From Callorhinus ursinus (taxonomy: Eukaryota; Chordata; Mammalia; Carnivora; Otariidae): a stretch of DNA of 64,000 bases. The position numbers were made by a program, and so were the translations under genes. Below the pieces are notes generated by a model. The model saw nothing but the letters and a program-made list of their open reading frames with translations, made no database searches and was not told the origin of the DNA. The stretch covers positions 2,826,800-2,890,799 of the forward strand of contig NW_020312775.1 of the NCBI RefSeq assembly GCF_003265705.1, written 5' to 3'. Within the stretch, counting starts at the first letter, position 1, and the number at the start of each line of letters is the position of its first letter. Below, piece by piece: positions 45,205 through 56,194 of the stretch.

Positions 45205-46190
45205 ACTTAATAAATGAGGGTACACTACAGAATGGGAGAAAATAACTTCAAAATTCATATTCTGAAAGAGTTGAATCTAGAATATATAAAGAACTCTCAA
45301 AATTCAATATTAAGAAAACAAATCAATAAAACAAATTGGGTTGAAGATCTGAATAGAAACTTGACCAAAAAATGTATATATATGACAAATAAACATATGA
45401 GAAGATATTCAATGTCATTACATTAGGGAAAAGCAAAATAAATTGACAAAGAGGTATCACTATATGCATATTAAGATGGGGGGAAAAAGCTAATGAATTT
45501 TGTCAAGTATGATAGTGACAACTCTAATACATTGCTGATAGTAATGTAAAATAATACAAACACTTTGGAGAACAATTTGCCATATACTTACCATAAGACC
45601 CAACAAACCCACTTCTAGGTATTTATCCAAGAAAATGGAAACATGTCCACAGAAATACTTTTATGTGAATGTTCATAGCATTATTTATTGTTTATAATAG
45701 CCAAAAGTGTAAACAACCCGAAAATCCTGCCAAAGATGAATTGATAAACAAACTGGTGCATCTATACAATGAAATTATACTCAGCAATAAACAGGAGTGC
45801 ATCACTGATACACATGAAGCAACATGAATGAGTCTTAAATGTATTTCTTAAGTAAAAGAAGGCATACTCAAAAGGCGTATATGCTATGATCCCACTTATA
45901 TAACACATGGAAAAGGCAATATTACAAAGCAGGAAACTGATCAGTGGTTACCAGTTGCTATGCATGGGGTAGGTGTTGATTACAAAGGAGCTGAAGAGAT
46001 TTTTGGAAAGCGATAAAGTTCTTCCATATATTGATTATCATGGTAATTACATGATTGTATGTATTTTTGAAACTCAGGGCTGTACATTTAAAAAGGTGAA
46101 TTTTAATGTACATAAATCATACCTCATTTGTAAAAAGCAAAATAATAGGAAACCAAGGAATTTGAATATTTTGAAAAGCAAGTAAGACCA
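45205..46190 (+). mobile_element. Second ancient L1M 3' end
   Basis: A second old L1 3' part in the same orientation starts before the ORF2 segment TACAGAATGGGAGAAAATAA and runs to GGGCTGTACATTTAAAAAGG and TACATAAATCATACCTCATT. A 70-residue stretch from 45214 is an ORF2 relic (FKIHILKEL, then NKTNWVEDLNRNLTKK). Confidence 0.75.
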
Positions 46191-46356
46191 TATTATTTCT
46201 CTGCTCAAAGTGTGCAATGGCTCCCCAGTACACAAGGAATAAAAGCCAAGTCCTCATAATGGCCCACAAGGACTCCACAAACTTCCCCTTCTCTGAATGC
46301 CTTACCTATTACTTTCCCTCTCACTCATATCTCTTCAACTACATTGGTCCCTTACT

Positions 46357-46550
46357 CTTTTTTTTAAAGATTTTATTTATTTATTTTACAGAGATAAAGA
46401 CAGTGAGAGAGGGAACACAAGCAGGGGGAATATGAGGGAGAAGCAGGCTTTCCACTGAGCAGGGAGCCGGATGTGGTGCTCAATTCCAGGACCCTGGGAT
46501 CATGACCTGAGCCAAAGGCAGACGCTTAATGACTGAGCCACCCAGGTGCC
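46357..46550 (-). mobile_element. CAN-SINE, left member of cluster
   Basis: Antisense full-length copy (head GACTGAGCCACCCAGGTGCC at right). Probable short duplication CCTTACT / CCTTGCT at 46350-46356 and 46551-46557, one mismatch. Confidence 0.92.
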
Positions 46551-46557
46551 CCTTGCT

Positions 46558-46944
46558 TTTTTTTTTTTTTAAGATTTCACTTATTTAGGGGCACCTGGGT
46601 GACTCAGTCAGTTAAGCATCTGCCTTTGGCTTAGGTCATGATCTCGGGGTCCTGGGATCGAGCCCCACGTCACAGGGCAGGGGAGTCTGCTTCTCCCTCT
46701 CCCTCTACCCCCTTTCCCCTTGTGTTCTCCCTCCCTCTCTCAAAATAAATAAATAAATAAGATATTTTTTTGTGAGCAGGGGGAGAGGGCAGAGGGAGAG
46801 GGAGAGGAAGAGGGAAAGAATTCCAAGCAGACTCCACACTGAGTGTGGAGCCTGATGCAGGGCTAGATATCACAATCCTGAGATCATGCCCTGATCTGAA
46901 ACCAAGAGTCAGACGCTCAATGTACTGAGCCAACCGGGCACCCC
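46558..46944 (-). mobile_element. Older CAN-SINE, split by an opposite SINE
   Basis: Antisense SINE: T-run and AAGATTTCACTTATTTA at left, interrupted at 46588, resuming at 46761 with GAGCAGGGGGAGAGGGCAGA and a diverged head (GAGCCAACCGGGCACCCC) ending near 46944. Confidence 0.88.
46588..46760 (+). mobile_element. CAN-SINE nested in another CAN-SINE
   Basis: Plus-strand copy: GGGGCACCTGGGTGACTCAG head, TGGGATCGAGCCCCACGTC core, CT-rich middle, AAAATAAATAAATAAATAA tail. It sits head-to-head inside the antisense SINE, so the pair can form a long hairpin. Flanking duplications are not resolved. Confidence 0.93.
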
Positions 46945-47164
46945 AGTTCCTTGTTCTTTTTAAAACACATCTAAAAAGGTTCTCCATTAGAGATTTTGAA
47001 TTTGTAGCTTCCACTGGAATGCAATGTTAGTGAAAACTGATAATTTCTAAAGCTGCTTTTCCTTCTGTTGTATCATTAGCACCTATAAAAGTGCCTAATG
47101 TATACTAGGTGCTCAATAAATATTTGTTGAATAAATACAGAAATGATTGAATTATTCATAGATT

Positions 47165-47490
47165 AAAGAGAGTAATAAGAAATGTGGAAGAAGTCAACTT
47201 TGTGTGATCAGGTCATAAAAATTTCTAGGGGCCTTTATTTGGCAAATGATAAGTAGCTTTAACTTTATCCTGTGAGAAATAAGAAGCTGTATAAGAACTT
47301 TGGGAAAGGAATGACAAATTTCTGTTTGCATTTTGGAAAAGCCAGTTTGACTACCACGTGGGATATTGATAGGAAGGGTATAAGACAGTAGGAATTGAAA
47401 CCAGTTAGGCATGTCTTTCATAGTCCATTTGAGAGACAATGGCTGACTGGACTAGGGTCCTGGTGATAGGTTTGGATGGAAGTTACTAAA
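47165..47490 (-). mobile_element. L2 relic, antisense
   Basis: Antisense L2 ORF2: AACTTTATCCTGTGAGAAAT, TTTCTGTTTGCATTTTGGAA, GAAACCAGTTAGGCATGTCT and CTGACTGGACTAGGGTCCTG, parallel in order to the relic at 4790-5383. Confidence 0.65.
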
Positions 47491-48679
47491 TTCAACAGAT
47501 ATTCTAGAAACATTCTTTGATTGATCCCCCTTTTGTTCACTAGGAATTCCATTTGCACTCATTTCCCAGTGCCAAATGTGAATCTGCACTTATTGATTAG
47601 GCAGTCCTTAAATGTCTCTCCTAGCTGTCTCAAATCTCATCATTTGTTCTGCTAGGACAGAAACTATACCTTTTACTCCTCTGGTGCTGCTCTACAGCAT
47701 CTAAGACTATGTTTACCACTGAATATACAGTTAAAAGATAACACTAAATTTTAACCAGTCAATGATATAAAGGGAGGAATTTGAAAAATTCCACATTTAG
47801 ATCTGGAATAATTTTTCATAGAGAACTTATCTCCTTCACCCATTTTTCTTCATACTGTTTTTCTGTCTTTAGAAGTCAAGTTAAAATGGAACATTTCCTC
47901 TTCTCCACTCAAGTCTGTTTCCATTAGGTAAGGCAGTATTAAGATTTCAAAAGGAAGAATACAAAAACTGGAACCATTTAGAAATGAAAACAGTGAGAAA
48001 ATCAAGTGTCCTCTTCTCATCTTGAATGAATTTTTCAAATGATGCTTCTTTTTGCTGCATTGCAGAGATTGTTTGGGGTCAAAATTTGATATACACACCA
48101 ATTCAAAAAAATAAGAAAGATCTGGAATCTCTCATCTTATTTCTAATTGACAGTGAGTTGAAGCCAAATGCTCACTGATCCAGTTACATTTGTCATTTTT
48201 GGACGCCTTTATTGGCATAAGATCTATACACACCAGCCGGTCATGATTAGAAGCTTGTGAGCTGGATGACATTCAGATTATCATTAACTCTCAGACAATG
48301 AGATCCAGCCAGTAACAGAATGTCTTACAGTGCACTAACTGGTCTGGTAACTTGATCTTGCACAGAGCTAGGATGAGAACCTCCTTCCTAAAAGAGAGGG
48401 TGTTTCATATTAAGTACAATTGTATGCAAGAAGTTTTTAGCATTTAGAAAGCCTGGCAGATAAAAAAAAAAAAAAGTTTCAACTTCGTTGTTTAAGGAAG
48501 AAGCAGATTGTGAAATCAAATGACCCCAGGAAGGAGCATTATGTCTTCTCTTCTTAGTAGACACTATCAGAGAAGCCAAATCTGAATTACAATTACCTCA
48601 GAAATTAACATTTTAGAATTAGATAAACTCCCTAAGTTATCCAATTACATATAGCTCCTAGTTTGTATGTATGAAGAAA
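47491..48679. other. Unassigned intergenic DNA
   Basis: No gene or clear repeat. Sequence complexity is normal and simple repeats are rare. Open frames up to 83 residues show no recognisable features. Confidence 0.45.
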
Positions 48680-48830
48680 AGGAGTCACTCAGAAGGGATT
48701 TATGGAGCACCTATGATGTGCAAAAGAATGTGCTCCAGCACTACTGGGGCATGGGTGCAAGTGAAATATGGTCCCTCCCCTGCTCAAAAGGTACTTAGGC
48801 TTTAGTGAGATAAAGAAAAGCAGTTCATGA
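48680..48830 (-). mobile_element. L2 3' end, antisense
   Basis: TTATGGAGCACCTATGATGT, GCAAGTGAAATATGGTCCCT, CCTGCTCAAAAGGTACTTAG and an AAATAAATAACAAAAT stretch follow the order of the antisense L2 3' region. Moderately diverged. Confidence 0.6.
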
Positions 48831-50374
48831 AATAAATAACAAAATAAAATGTAGTTAGATAACCCTTGGGTAATAGAGATGAGACTTTTAACCAGAGTTA
48901 GAGAAAGCATATTTTCTTGTGTACTTGAATTATCAGGGGATGTTCTGCAGAAGTACTCCAGAAAGATCCCCTTATGAAACAAGACTGTGGATTTCCAATT
49001 TATTTAGGTTTGACTAAGAAAACATCCTAAAGCCTAAAAATAAATTTGTAGCACAGTCCCCATCAGAAGGGTCCATTCTACTTTTCACTTGTCCAGCCTA
49101 GCCTTGAAATACCCATTTTAGGAACTGGGAACACTTGAGAACTTCTCCTCAGTTCTGACTCTACTGTCTAAGACAGTAATGATTCTTTTCCAGACAACCA
49201 ATAGAAACGCACACTTAATCTCTTAACATGTTTATTCCTACATGTGTCACTCATGTGAATGTCACCTACCATGATATTTTCTAAGTCAAAAGGGAGCTCC
49301 ATTATTGAATTGCTTATAATTAACCTTAACATCACTGTTCAATATTGAGCACTGTAACAATGGGTATTGAAGTTACTTTACCAGATGTAAGACTCATTCC
49401 TAAGTTCATGAATCAAATGATAAACTTTGTAAGTTCAGAGCCATGAATGATGAGCCTTATCAGTGCTAAATAATATGTCTGGCTGCCCCTTTGTTATTAA
49501 TAACTATTCAGGAATGAAGATATTCTTTTCAAGTTTCGAGTCACCCTTTAGTCACAAGGATGGTATTATCTACACTATAAAAGTTACTTGGATCTCTGGC
49601 AATGTGCTTTTGAGAGTGGGGAAGTAAAAGAAAACAGTTTTACACATGTGTGGTACTGAAAGATTTGCCAGCAGTGCTAGGCTGTGGGCTGTCACCAGGC
49701 CCTGAGACATGAATCTCTTGTGATCATTTTAGTGCTTGTCTAACTCAAAAAGGCTGTGGGCTTAAACTGAAATTTCAAAATGATTAGTCCATGTTTGCCT
49801 CTAAAGTAATTGCTTCAACTTTCCTAAGAGGACTACTGAGAGCCTGAAGTCTCCAAATGACTTACCCCATACACTGTGGAAAGCTCAGCAAAGCTACAGC
49901 AAGGCAGTCAGTGATATTTAACTTCCTCATTTAAGTTGCCTACCACCTGAAGTTTTAGACAGAAATACTGTTCTGGGGGGAATGGCACATAATGAGCTCC
50001 CATGAATATAGCTTGAGTAGTTCTAAATAAGATCTCATTTTAATTCCATGAGGGAAGCACCAAGGGGACCACACATCTTTAGGAATCCACAAAGTCTAAA
50101 AATGGCTTTATGAATCTCTTTCCAATATAAGAAATTTGTTGGAGCCTTATTACACCGGCCATGTTACTTAAGCTCTGGTCAAATTTTGGACTATAATCAG
50201 AGCCTGATTCTGTGTGTACCCTTGTGGTTATCAATATTGATGGAACTCAAGAATTCAAGTAAAAATATAATTTCACTGCTGGCTTTAGAAGCACCCTCAG
50301 TGATACATGCCCTTCCCCTTTCTCTGGAAACCTATCAGAGTTAATTCCAGGGATTAATTAATGTTCTTGGATAT
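48831..50374. other. Unassigned intergenic DNA
   Basis: About 1.5 kb without a transposon I can name and without a gene. Its composition is less AT-rich than the L1 blocks. It could hold conserved non-coding elements; only comparison with other genomes would show this. Confidence 0.45.
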
Positions 50375-50540
50375 CAAAACTGGAAAGCACCTTAGAGATC
50401 AACTGACTCCAGGTATTAATTTTACATGAAGAAACTAAGACACAGAAATGGGGAGTGAATTTCCCAGGCTGCACAGCTAATAGATGGCAGTCCAAGAAAG
50501 AATTTTGATCAGTTGACTGTTGGGTAGGGATTTTTCTACT
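50375..50540 (-). mobile_element. MIR-like SINE relic, antisense
   Basis: CACCTTAGAGATCAACTGAC, GAAGAAACTAAGACACAGAA, TGAATTTCCCAGGCTGCACA and AGCTAATAGATGGCAGTCCA match antisense MIR/MIR3 phrases in order. Confidence 0.75.
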
Positions 50541-50994
50541 CTATTTGGAAGAAGGACAACACTCCAAACTTGAGGCACAATCACAGTCATCCAACATAAA
50601 TTTTGTAGTTCATAGCATTGCTTAATATTTCTTTGAGCAATTGAGGTTAAGGTTATTTTGAAAATAACACTTCAAATGTGTGTTGAGTTTTTCAGTATGA
50701 AGGCATTATCAAAGATAATCTTTAATTTGGTTTTCCCAACAGGTCTTGACAGATTATGATTTTTGAGAGAGGGGGAGCTGGAACTCAGAGACGATATGTG
50801 GACTATGAACTAAATCAATTATTATTCAGCCACTGTATTCTCCTGAATCCAAGCTCAATAATCTTGGAAACTTGCATCAGGTAGTAAAGAGGCCCATTAA
50901 ATATATGATGAAATTTAATGTTTTACCCAACCAGCATTAGTCCATTTTATTCAAGTTTCTCTTGTCTAGTCACCACCTTATGTAAAATTAGTAA
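50541..50994. other. Unassigned intergenic DNA
   Basis: No gene or repeat recognised between the two MIR relics. Confidence 0.45.
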
Positions 50995-51258
50995 TGATGA
51001 TGATAACTAATATTTATTGAGTCCCTTGTTTTATATCAGGCACTGTCCTAACTTTTTCAAATTTATTAACTTATTGGATCTTCACTAAATTAACCTGGGA
51101 GAGTAACAGTATTACTATAATTATTTTATAGCTGAGCAAATTAAGGTATAGAGAACTTAAGCAACTTGCCTAAGGTCACCAAACTAATAAATGATAGAAC
51201 CAAGATTTGGGCCTAGGAAGTCTGGACTCCAGAAAATCTGTTCAGTCACTACTGTCAA
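50995..51258 (-). mobile_element. MIR, near full length, antisense
   Basis: Well-preserved antisense MIR: TAACTAATATTTATTGAGTC, ATCAGGCACTGTCCTAAC, ATTTTATAGCTGAGCAAATT, TTAAGCAACTTGCCTAAGGT and GTCTGGACTCCAGAAAATCT in consensus order. A mammal-wide tRNA-derived SINE older than the carnivore elements. Confidence 0.9.
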
Positions 51259-51570
51259 TATTGCCACTCTAGAGAACTAGAAATGGGAGTGTTGATAGCC
51301 TTAATAGCCTTGTTACACACTAAATATCACTATGTAATATGTGTGTATTCAATAATACAAAAAAAAAATCCTTCACTCATTTTTATCCATCCTCTATAGC
51401 ATGGAGCTATAAGAGATAAGGCAATTGAGAAAAAATGTAACTTTGTTATATAGGAAACATTGAGACTTGATGGTCCATGATGATTCCAAACAAACCATTA
51501 GAGCCTCTCTTATCCAAAATATTATTTTATAAAATGTCCATAAATAGATTTATATTGAGAAAAAAAAACA

Positions 51571-52269
51571 ATGATTCTAAAAGAAGCCACCAAAATCCTA
51601 GAGGAGAACACATGCAGCAACTTCTTGCTAGACACATCTCCAAAGGCAAGGGAAACCAAAGCAAAAATGAACTATTGGGACTTCATCAAGATAAAAATCT
51701 TTTGCATAGCAAAGGAAACAGTCAACAAAACCAAAAGACAACTGACAAAATGGGAGAAGATATTTACAAATGTCTTATCAGATAAAGGGCTAGTAGCCAA
51801 GATCTATAAAGAACTTACCAAACTCAACACCCAAAAAACAAATAACCCAGTCAAGAAATGAGCAGAAGACATGAACAGACATTTCTCCAAAGAAGACATA
51901 CAAATGGCCAACAGATACATGAAAAAATGCTCCACATCACTTGGCATCAGGGAAATACAAATCAAAACTACAATGAGATACAACTTCACACCAGTCAGAA
52001 TGGCTGGAATAAACAAGTCAGGAAACAACAAGTGTTGGCGAGGATGCAGAGAAAGGGGAACCCTTTTACACTGTTGGTGGGAATGTAAGCTAGTACAGCC
52101 ACTCTGGAAAACAGTATGGAGATTCCTCAAAAAGATGAAAATAGAGCTACCCTATGACCCAGCAATTGCACTACTAGGTATTTACCCAAAGGATACAAAT
52201 GTTGTGATCTGGAGGGGCACCTGCACCCCTGTGTTTATAGCAGCAATGTCCACAATAGCCAAACTGTAG
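51571..52269 (+). pseudogene. L1 ORF2 C-terminal relic
   Basis: Two frames joined by one frameshift near 51860: 51571-51861 (AKMNYWDFIKIKIFCIAKET, then KTKRQLTKWEKIF) and 51871-52269 ([20 protein letters not shown]). The C-terminal cysteine motif is complete: [18 protein letters not shown] fits CX3CX7HX4C. It ends IYPKD...[10 protein letters not shown] before a stop. The N-terminal two thirds of ORF2 are absent. Confidence 0.93.
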
Positions 52270-52750
52270 AAAGAGCCCAGATGTCCATCAACAGATGAAT
52301 GGGTAAAGATGTGGTATATATACACAATGGAATATTACTCAGCCATCAAAAGGATGAAATCTTACCATTTGTAACAACATGGATGGAACTGGAGGGTATC
52401 ATGCTAAGCAAAATAAGTCAATCAGAGAAAGATGATTATCATATGGTTTCACTCATATGTGGAATTTAAGAAACAAAACAGAGGATCATAGGGGAAGGGA
52501 GGGAAAAAATAAGACAAAATCAGAGAGGAAGGCAAACCATAAGAGACTCTTAACTATAGTAAACAAACAGTTGTTGGAGGGGAGGTGCATGGGGGGATGT
52601 GGTAAGTGGGTGAAGGGCATTAAGGAGGGCATGTGATATAATGAGCACTGGGTGTTATATGCAATTGATGAATAACTGAACTCTAAATCTGAAACTAAAG
52701 ATACATGATATATTAATTAATGGAATTTAAATAAAATAAAAAAATAAAAT
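51588..52750 (+). mobile_element. LINE-1 3' half
   Basis: Plus-strand ORF2 C-terminus and full 3' UTR, tail AATTTAAATAAAATAAAAAA. Duplication TAAAAGAAGC / TAAAGGAAGC at 51578-51587 and 52751-52760. The ORF2-tail microsatellite site is unexpanded (GGTATATATACACAATGGAA), giving the seed sequence. Low divergence. Confidence 0.95.
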
Positions 52751-52760
52751 TAAAGGAAGC

Positions 52761-53365
52761 ATATTATGTTTTCCCAGTACTAGTGTTCCACCAAATTCTG
52801 TGTGCATATATCTGATAGCCAGTAATAGCATCAGAGGAAGAATAAATAATACAGGTTTAGGGAGAATGCATTCTAAGTGTAACAGATATACATATTAATG
52901 ACTCAGTTGCCATGATGAAGTGTATTGTTCTCAATGCACCTAAATACAATGTAATGGCTATCAAAAGGTGAATTTTGATTTTGAGGCAGAGAGGAGCATG
53001 CAGAAGAACGCACAAGAATACAAAAAACAGTATTAAAGATTGTAAATTAACAGATAATGTGCCCTTACTTTTTTCCCACGAATGCCTAGGAAAAATCAGG
53101 CTCACTAGGAGTCAATTATCCATTTGAAAAGAACATTAGAATACTGCATTTTGTTTTAATGAATTAGCAATTGGAAAAATGCTAGGATTATCTGAATAAT
53201 AACTATACAAATAAGAGTTTTAATTTGTTTGAGAACTGAATTAAAGCCAATATTACCATCAGAATATAAAGCCAAGGCATCCCAAACAATTCCATTAATT
53301 TTGTTTTTAACTGAAAAGTTTTTAACAATTAAGGTTAAGTAAAAGGTACCACATCAAATGTACAT
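52761..53365. other. Unassigned DNA with a 36-nt L1-like block
   Basis: No gene. At 52983-53018 is a 36-nt block identical to part of the L1 5' UTR at 54155-54190, with unrelated flanks. Confidence 0.6.
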
Positions 53366-53380
53366 AGAAATTCTTCAACA

Positions 53381-53590
53381 AAAGAGCCTGGGTGGCTCAG
53401 TCAATTAAGCAGCTGACTTGATTTCAGCTCAGGTCATGATCTCAGGGTCCTGGGATCAAGCCCTGTGTCAGGTTCCATGCTCAGCATGGAATCTACTTGA
53501 GGATCCTCTTTCTCCCTATGCCCTTCCCCCCCACTCACATGCTCTCGTTCTCTCTCTCTCCTCCTAAAATAAACAAAGCTTAAAGAAAAA
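53381..53590 (+). mobile_element. CAN-SINE
   Basis: Plus-strand copy with head AAAGAGCCTGGGTGGCTCAG, TTTCAGCTCAGGTCATGATC core, CT-rich middle, AAAATAAACAAAGC tail. Perfect 15-bp duplication AGAAATTCTTCAACA at 53366-53380 and 53591-53605. Confidence 0.96.
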
Positions 53591-53899
53591 AGAAATTCTT
53601 CAACAGTTAAGAGTTAGGAAGAATTATTCATGAATATACTTGCATTTGACAGGAATTTTTATTTTTAAATGCACATGACTACAGATATGGGTGGTAGGAT
53701 GAGGGGAAATCTTTCTCTGAGAAAAATAGGAGGCAATAGCTCAGGCTTTAAAAATTCCTTTGGAAATTTTATATATTTTAGATTATAAGTAAGCACAATA
53801 AGGTTATATCCTGCTGCCCTTGATTTTGTGCTGTTCTCAGGGAAAAATCAGACTTACAGATCAAGAACAGGGAATATCTTTCAAAAAAAAACATTGACT

Positions 53900-54990
53900 G
53901 GAGAGAAGAGAAAGATAGCAGTGGGGTAGGAAGATGTTAGGCTCTTCTTATCACATAGACACAATTAGATAAATTTCAAATTATCCTAAATACCCCAGAA
54001 ATCAACCTGAACACTAAAAGAACAAATCCAAAACTAAGGGAGAGGGGAGGCCACATCAGAGAACATAGGGAGTGCAGAAACATGGGGTAGGGGAGAAACA
54101 GATCATGGGTGCTGTGAAAGGGAGGGAGCTGAGGTCACAGAGAAGGGTGAGAAAGAGGCAGAGAGGAGCATGCAGAAGAACGCACAAGAAGAATGTTTCC
54201 CTAAAGCCATTGCCTTGGAAAATGAGAGGGGCTGAATTTCATGGGTTCTTGCAACCAGTGGGGCTTAACACCTGGAATTTTAAAGTTCAGTGGGCTGGGC
54301 TGGGATAGAGCCCAGAGGGCACTGTGGTGCTCCTGGAGAACAAGGAGGAAAACAACCGGAGGGCAGACAGCATGAAAACAGTGACCTGAAGAATGCCTGG
54401 GGCACACAGGTGTGAGTTTATTCATTCTTCTCAGAGTGTCCTTGAGAGGCAGCATTAACAGAGACCCTTTCCAGGAACAAAGGAGCAAGCAAGCCCCATT
54501 TCCCTCTAAGCCCCTCACCATAAACAGAAAGCCACCTACAAGAAGCACATCACTGACACTGGCTGCCTAACTTGCTTACATGAAGCCCACTCCCTGCACT
54601 CTGGTGAGACTGCCTTCTCCGTCAAGTTTCCACAGTCCCAGTGTGGTGGACCTCTCCCTGAGAAGACAATCACAAACCCCTGCCCACTCACATCTTCCTA
54701 CCAGAGAGTGTACAGGGCCTCAGTTCTGGTGGAAGAGGAATCAGGTCTCTTCAAAAGAAGACCAGAGCACACCTAGTTTAAACTCACTTCATGCAGACCA
54801 GGGACCAAAAACTGCCCACTGCAGGCAAGGAACGCCTCTACACATGACTAGCTCACAGGATAGAACAGCCAGGAAACAACAGCAGAGTGCATGCATCAGA
54901 CACTGAAAACACAGCTCCAGACCCTGGGCACTACATGACCTCTTCTTCATAAGGTCATTACTTCCAGGCATTTCTAACACACAGAAAAAG
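53900..54990 (+). promoter_or_regulatory. L1 5' UTR (internal promoter region)
   Basis: The L1 5' UTR normally carries the element's own RNA polymerase II promoter. The region starts with a purine-rich block containing GATAGCAGTGGGGTAGGAAG, includes CCTAAATACCCCAGAAATCA and GATAGAGCCCAGAGGGCACT, and ends before the ORF1 start near 55008. It aligns phrase by phrase with 5925-7320. Activity today cannot be judged from sequence. Open frames inside it (for example 54072 and 54580) are not known L1 proteins. Confidence 0.8.
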
Positions 54991-54998
54991 GCAGAGAC

Positions 54999-55187
54999 TT
55001 GGACAAAATGCAAAGACAGAGGAATATATCCCAAATGAAACAAGATAAAGCCACTGCCAGAGATCTAAATGAAACAGATATATGTAACATGTTTGATGGA
55101 GAATTTAAAGCAACAATCATAAGGGTACTCACTAGAATTGAGAAAAGAATGGAAGACATAGTGAGACCTTACCACATACATAAATGA
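54999..55187 (+). pseudogene. L1 ORF1 relic, N-terminus and coiled coil
   Basis: An in-frame methionine at 55008 (MQRQRNISQMKQDKATARDL), after the upstream ATG at 54999, starts the ORF1 reading. It continues to IRVLTRIEKRMEDI and stops at 55185-55187. ORF1 homology runs on to about 55720 in other frames (stop codons near 55280 and 55348), through the QEAQRIPIKINKSRP region. The RNA-binding half is unreadable. Confidence 0.85.
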
Positions 55188-55840
55188 GTTAAAAAAGGAT
55201 CAGACATGAAAAGTGCAATAAACAATACTACAAACATACTTGTTGCAAAGAACAGTAGGCTGGAATTAGCAGAAGAATGAACTAGTGATATAGAAGACAA
55301 AGGAATGAAAACAATGAAGCTGAACAAAAGACAAAGAAGAATAACGTAAAATGAAAATAGACATAGAGAACTCAGTGATTCCATCAAACAAATAACATTC
55401 ATATTACAGGAGTCCTGGAAGAAGAAGAGAGAGAAAAGGGGTCAGAAAATATATAAGAAGAAATAATAAAGGAAAATTTTCCTAATCTGGAGAAGGAAAG
55501 AGATATCTAGATCCAGGAGGCACAGAGAATTCCCATCAAAATCAACAAAAGCAGGCCAACACCAGAATATATTGTAATTAAATTTACAAAACATAGTGAT
55601 GAAGAAACAATCTTAAAAGCAGCAAGACCAAAGTTCTTAACATACAAGGGATGACCCATAACACTACCTAGAGATTTCTCAACAGAAACTTGGCAAGCCA
55701 GAGAGAGTGGCATGATATATTGAATGTGTGGAATGGGAAAAACCTGCAGCCAAGAATACTCTATCCAGCAAGGTTGTTATTAAGAATAGAAGGAGAGATA
55801 AAGTGTTTCCCAGATAAACAAAAACTAAAGGAGTTCATGA

Positions 55841-56045
55841 GGTGCCTCGGTGGCTCAGTTGGTTAAGCCTCTGACTCTTGATTTCAGCTCAGGTCATAAT
55901 CTCAGGGTGGTAAGGATCCAGCCCTGTGTTGGGCTCCATGCTCAGTGGGGAGTCTGCTTGAGATTCTCTCCCTCTGCCCATCTTCCAACTCACTCTCTTT
56001 GTCTCTCTCAAATAAATAAATAAATCTTAAAAAAAACACAAAAAC
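55841..56045 (+). mobile_element. CAN-SINE inserted in L1 spacer
   Basis: Plus-strand copy: GGTGCCTCGGTGGCTCAGTT head, TGATTTCAGCTCAGGTCATA core, AAATAAATAAATAAATC tail. Duplication CTAAAGGAGTTCATGA / CTAAAAGAGTTCATGA at 55825-55840 and 56046-56061. Confidence 0.96.
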
Positions 56046-56194
56046 CTAAAAGAGTTCATGACCACTGTAGCAGTCATGCCAGAAATATTAAAGGCAGTCT
56101 TTCAGTGCAAAAGAGAGACCAAAAGTGACAAAGACAAGAAAGGATCAGAGAAATAGTACAGGAACCATGACAAAATAAGTAATAAAATGGCACT

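Larger units (their letters stand above)
46195..47145 (+). mobile_element. L2 3' end, split by a SINE cluster
   Basis: L2 body: TTTCTCTGCTCAAAGTGTGC, AATGGCTCCCCAGTACACAA, AAGTCCTCATAATGGCCCAC. After the SINE cluster (46357-46944) it resumes (AGTTCCTTGTTCTTTTTAAA) and ends with the classic terminus AGGTGCTCAATAAATATTTG. Among the better-preserved L2 pieces here. Confidence 0.85.

Noticed and set aside
46670..47014. 114-residue antisense frame
   Set aside because: Spans opposed SINEs and L2; proline/leucine repeats come from CT-rich SINE sequence.
54580..54906. 108-residue frame of normal-looking composition
   Set aside because: Lies in the L1 5' UTR. No known L1 protein is encoded on this strand there, and the matching 5' UTR at about 6900-7200 does not keep the frame open.
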